Source: Cyclobacteriaceae bacterium
Lineage (GTDB): Bacteria; Bacteroidota; Bacteroidia; Cytophagales; Cyclobacteriaceae
Length of the DNA stretch: 32,713 bases
Assembly (NCBI GenBank): GCA_016787625.1
Contig: JAEUUD010000016.1
Coordinates: 1-32,713 of the forward strand
Direction of reading: 5' to 3'
Part shown: in pieces, positions 30,657-32,713 of the stretch
Position numbering within the stretch: position 1 is the first letter of the stretch
Layout of the letters: each line of letters opens with the position of its first letter
Notes under the pieces: model-generated
Told to the model about the DNA's origin: nothing
What the model saw: the letters and a program-made list of their open reading frames with translations, nothing else
Databases searched by the model: none
Made by a program: the position numbers and the translations under genes

Positions 30657-31616
30657 ATGTCATTCCTGGGCGGATTATTCTCAAAAGAAAAAAAGGAGTC
30701 TCTTGACAAGGGTCTTGCCAGGTCCAGTGCCGGAATATTTGAGAAATTAACCAAGGCCATCGTCGGAAAATCTTCGGTTGATGCCGATGTACTCGACAGT
30801 CTTGAAGAAGCGTTGATCAGCGCCGATGTTGGCGTGGAAACGACCATCAGGATTATCAAACGAATAGAGGACCGAGTATCCAGAGACAAGTACCTGGGGG
30901 CCGGAGAACTCGACCGCATCCTCAAAGATGAAGTAGCTGCACTGCTCAGTCATGACCACAAAGATCCTTCCGGAGAATTCAGCACGCCGACAGGAATAAA
31001 GCCCTACGTGATCCTCGTGGTTGGTGTCAATGGCGTAGGGAAAACCACCACCATAGGAAAACTGGCAGCGCAGTTCCGAAAAAACAACAAGGAGGTTGTT
31101 CTTGGGGCAGCCGATACTTTCCGTGCTGCCGCAGTCGATCAGCTGAAACTCTGGGGGCAGCGGGTCGGCGCCCCGGTGATCAATAAAGGGATGAACACAG
31201 ACCCATCAGCCGTTGCTTTTGAAGCCGTCGAAGAAGGCGTTCGTTCGGGTGCAGACATTGTGATTGTCGATACTGCCGGACGGCTTCATACCAAGGTTAA
31301 CCTGATGGCTGAGTTGACCAAGATCCGAAGGGTGATGCAAAAAGTTGTTCCGGATGCTCCTCACGAAGTTCTCCTTGTGCTGGACGGAAGTACCGGGCAG
31401 AATGCGGTCGCGCAAGCAAGGGAATTCACGAAAGCGACCGAAGTAACTGCGCTGGCCATCACCAAACTTGACGGTACCGCCAAGGGTGGCGTGGTGATTG
31501 GGATCGCTGATGAATTCAAAATTCCCGTGAAATACATTGGTGTTGGTGAAAAAGTAGAAGACCTTCAGGCGTTTGACACGCACGCGTTCATTGATGCCCT
31601 TTTCAAGAAGGGTTAA
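30657..31616 (+). CDS. ftsY: Signal recognition particle receptor FtsY
   Basis: A 319-residue SRP GTPase that docks SRP-ribosome complexes at the membrane. The NG domain is complete: helical N domain (about 20-100), P-loop GVNGVGKT (123-130), DTFRAAAVDQLKLWG (about 153-167), DTAGR (205-209) and TKLDGTAKGG (269-278). The long acidic A domain of E. coli FtsY is absent, leaving a short basic N-terminus (FSKEKKES). The start is ATG 30657. There is no room for a promoter after the preceding hairpin, so transcription must come from upstream. Confidence 0.97.
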   Translation: MSFLGGLFSKEKKESLDKGLARSSAGIFEKLTKAIVGKSSVDADVLDSLEEALISADVGVETTIRIIKRIEDRVSRDKYLGAGELDRILKDEVAALLSHDHKDPSGEFSTPTGIKPYVILVVGVNGVGKTTTIGKLAAQFRKNNKEVVLGAADTFRAAAVDQLKLWGQRVGAPVINKGMNTDPSAVAFEAVEEGVRSGADIVIVDTAGRLHTKVNLMAELTKIRRVMQKVVPDAPHEVLLVLDGSTGQNAVAQAREFTKATEVTALAITKLDGTAKGGVVIGIADEFKIPVKYIGVGEKVEDLQAFDTHAFIDALFKKG

Positions 31617-31619
31617 GGA

Positions 31620-32396
31620 TTATGGCGCTTTTACCGCAGGTTTTTTTGGTTTAACAACAGGGATGCGCCAGAATACCTGGTAGTTGAATCCCCAGTTGGC
31701 GCCATCGCCAACAATCCCATAGCCTGGCACGTCATAACTTGTAAAAGCGTTGCCTTTGTTAACGCCCAGGGCAAATTTCATTCTAGAAGTGAATCCCATC
31801 CAGAATTCCTTCCAGATTTTTACACGAATGCCAGCTAAAAGTTCTCCCCATCCTGCCGTTGCCGATCCATTGGTCAGCTGGTATGACAGTGTTCCAAAGT
31901 AAGGGTCGGGATTCACCATGACGATCTGTTCCTGAAAGGATGACCGTGCATAGCGTAAGCCAAAGAAGAACATGTTGCGGTCCGGGTCCTTCTTCAACAA
32001 ACTTATATCCACACCTGCCCGCCAGTAAGTGCCATCGTTGTGATAGCTCCCACCTGTAGCGAGAACATCATCTTTACCCCATTTGCCGTAATCTGCCGCG
32101 AGATAGAATGGTCCGAGGTCGATATCACCATTAACTTCCCAGCCGCCAAACCTTTCTGACCCGCTGAGCGCCAGGGCAAGAATGTCTGTTCCAAAACGGA
32201 TGGATCTGAAGTAAAATTTTTCCCGGAGGCTGTCCGGCTTCTTTACCTTCACCTGAACAGTATCCTCTTCATCGACGGTTGGCTGCTGCGCCAAGGAGGC
32301 AGTGACCATCAGCAGACAAAGCAGCAGACTACAGCTTAATGGTAATATTGGTCGTGCCACCGGAAATGAGTTGAGGATTTTTGACAATGACTTCAT
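31620..32396 (-). CDS. DUF6048 family predicted outer-membrane protein
   Basis: A 258-residue protein with a long N-terminal hydrophobic signal ending TASLAQQ (about residue 37). The rest, with repeated aromatic/Gly-alternating strands (FYLAADYGKWG, MFFFGLRYARSSF, WGFNYQVFWRIPV), suggests a beta-barrel. I recognise the pattern as DUF6048, a Bacteroidota family of unknown function that usually follows DUF6452. It overlaps the DUF6452 gene by 68 nt, but no later start keeps the signal peptide. Its stop is 3 nt from the convergent ftsY stop. Confidence 0.75.
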   Translation of the reverse strand: MKSLSKILNSFPVARPILPLSCSLLLCLLMVTASLAQQPTVDEEDTVQVKVKKPDSLREKFYFRSIRFGTDILALALSGSERFGGWEVNGDIDLGPFYLAADYGKWGKDDVLATGGSYHNDGTYWRAGVDISLLKKDPDRNMFFFGLRYARSSFQEQIVMVNPDPYFGTLSYQLTNGSATAGWGELLAGIRVKIWKEFWMGFTSRMKFALGVNKGNAFTSYDVPGYGIVGDGANWGFNYQVFWRIPVVKPKKPAVKAP

Positions 32397-32713
32397 GAAA
32401 GGATGAGCTGACGACGGCCAAATCCTGGAAATAATTAAACGCGCCGCATTTGGGGCTTATCATTTTTGTTTGCCTGGAGTAGGAAACGACGAGTGAATCA
32501 AATTCCGTGTCTTCGTAAAAAAAACGGAAGGTGGTTTGCGATGTTCCCGGATTGATGCGGAGCGTCAGACTGGATGTGGTATCGCCGGCGTAGAATACTG
32601 AATCCGTTCCCGGGATCAGTATTTGATTAAAGGCTATCTCGTGCGCGGTATCTGCTTCAAGTGCTTCAAGAGTGATATACACCTCATTGGTTGCCGTTAC
32701 AATACAATCGGGC
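32329..32713 (-). CDS. DUF6452 family protein, N-terminus outside window
   Basis: The open frame continues past the window edge without a stop; 127 residues of its C-terminal part are visible. It includes CIVTATNEVYITLEAL near the edge, a FRFFYEDTEFDSLVVSYSR block and a C-terminus ending TTNITIKL. The pattern and its place before DUF6048 fit DUF6452, a Bacteroidota family of probably exported or lipid-anchored proteins of unknown function. A GTG within this stretch (32682) is an artefact of truncation, not the start. Confidence 0.7.
   Translation of the reverse strand, partial: PDCIVTATNEVYITLEALEADTAHEIAFNQILIPGTDSVFYAGDTTSSLTLRINPGTSQTTFRFFYEDTEFDSLVVSYSRQTKMISPKCGAFNYFQDLAVVSSSFHEVIVKNPQLISGGTTNITIKL

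Overview
The window is from a Bacteroidota chromosome, most likely a Cytophagales-like relative; the genus cannot be named. Four things point there: promoters of the form TTTG-N19-TAnnTTTG, many genes without a Shine-Dalgarno motif, Bacteroidota-typical families (DUF2480, DUF4295, DUF6048/DUF6452, fused E1 alpha/beta dehydrogenase, a T9SS-type sorting tail, Ala-x-Gln signal peptide ends), and the 16S sequence. No prophage, insertion sequence, CRISPR array or tRNA is visible. Apart from one large repeat protein the content is mostly core chromosome.

Layout. 1-346 is the 5' part of a 16S rRNA gene on the minus strand, cut at the window edge, with a leader of about 340 nt and a near-perfect promoter. 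Divergent from it, on the plus strand, run rpmH, rnpA, an S41 protease, tsaB, DUF2480 and a DCC thiol oxidoreductase, closely packed or overlapping. A fused ThDP-dependent 2-oxoacid dehydrogenase E1 follows. Then comes a secreted, very basic protein of about 990 residues built from Tyr-x-Gly repeats (6788-9772), the least explained object here. 9769-11779 holds an OsmC-like protein, an outer-membrane protein and a TonB protein that ends at a clear terminator. 11842-13998 is a minus-strand pair: a 2OG-Fe(II) oxygenase and a chromate transporter. A Tat-type exported superoxide dismutase, a small membrane protein, ribD and prmC follow.

17251-19776 is a TonB-dependent receptor under a TPP riboswitch, so probably the outer-membrane thiamin uptake channel. 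Then come glycyl-tRNA synthetase coupled to an MtfA-like metallopeptidase, a GNAT acetyltransferase with an almost leaderless promoter, and a four-gene operon (LiaF-like protein, DUF4288, LytS-type kinase, LytTR regulator) that looks like an envelope-sensing module. DUF2461 and murF are on the minus strand. A large FG-GAP/VCBS secreted protein precedes rpmB-rpmG-DUF4295, a terminator hairpin sitting directly upstream of ftsY, and ftsY itself. DUF6048 and a truncated DUF6452 close the window.

The growth-linked genes (16S, rpmH, rpmB, glycyl-tRNA synthetase and the E1 dehydrogenase) share an extended promoter motif close to TATCTTTGCAGYCC, which suggests common control. The best candidates for something undescribed are the Tyr-x-Gly repeat protein, whose tandem units diverge almost only at synonymous sites, and the hairpin in the ftsY leader.
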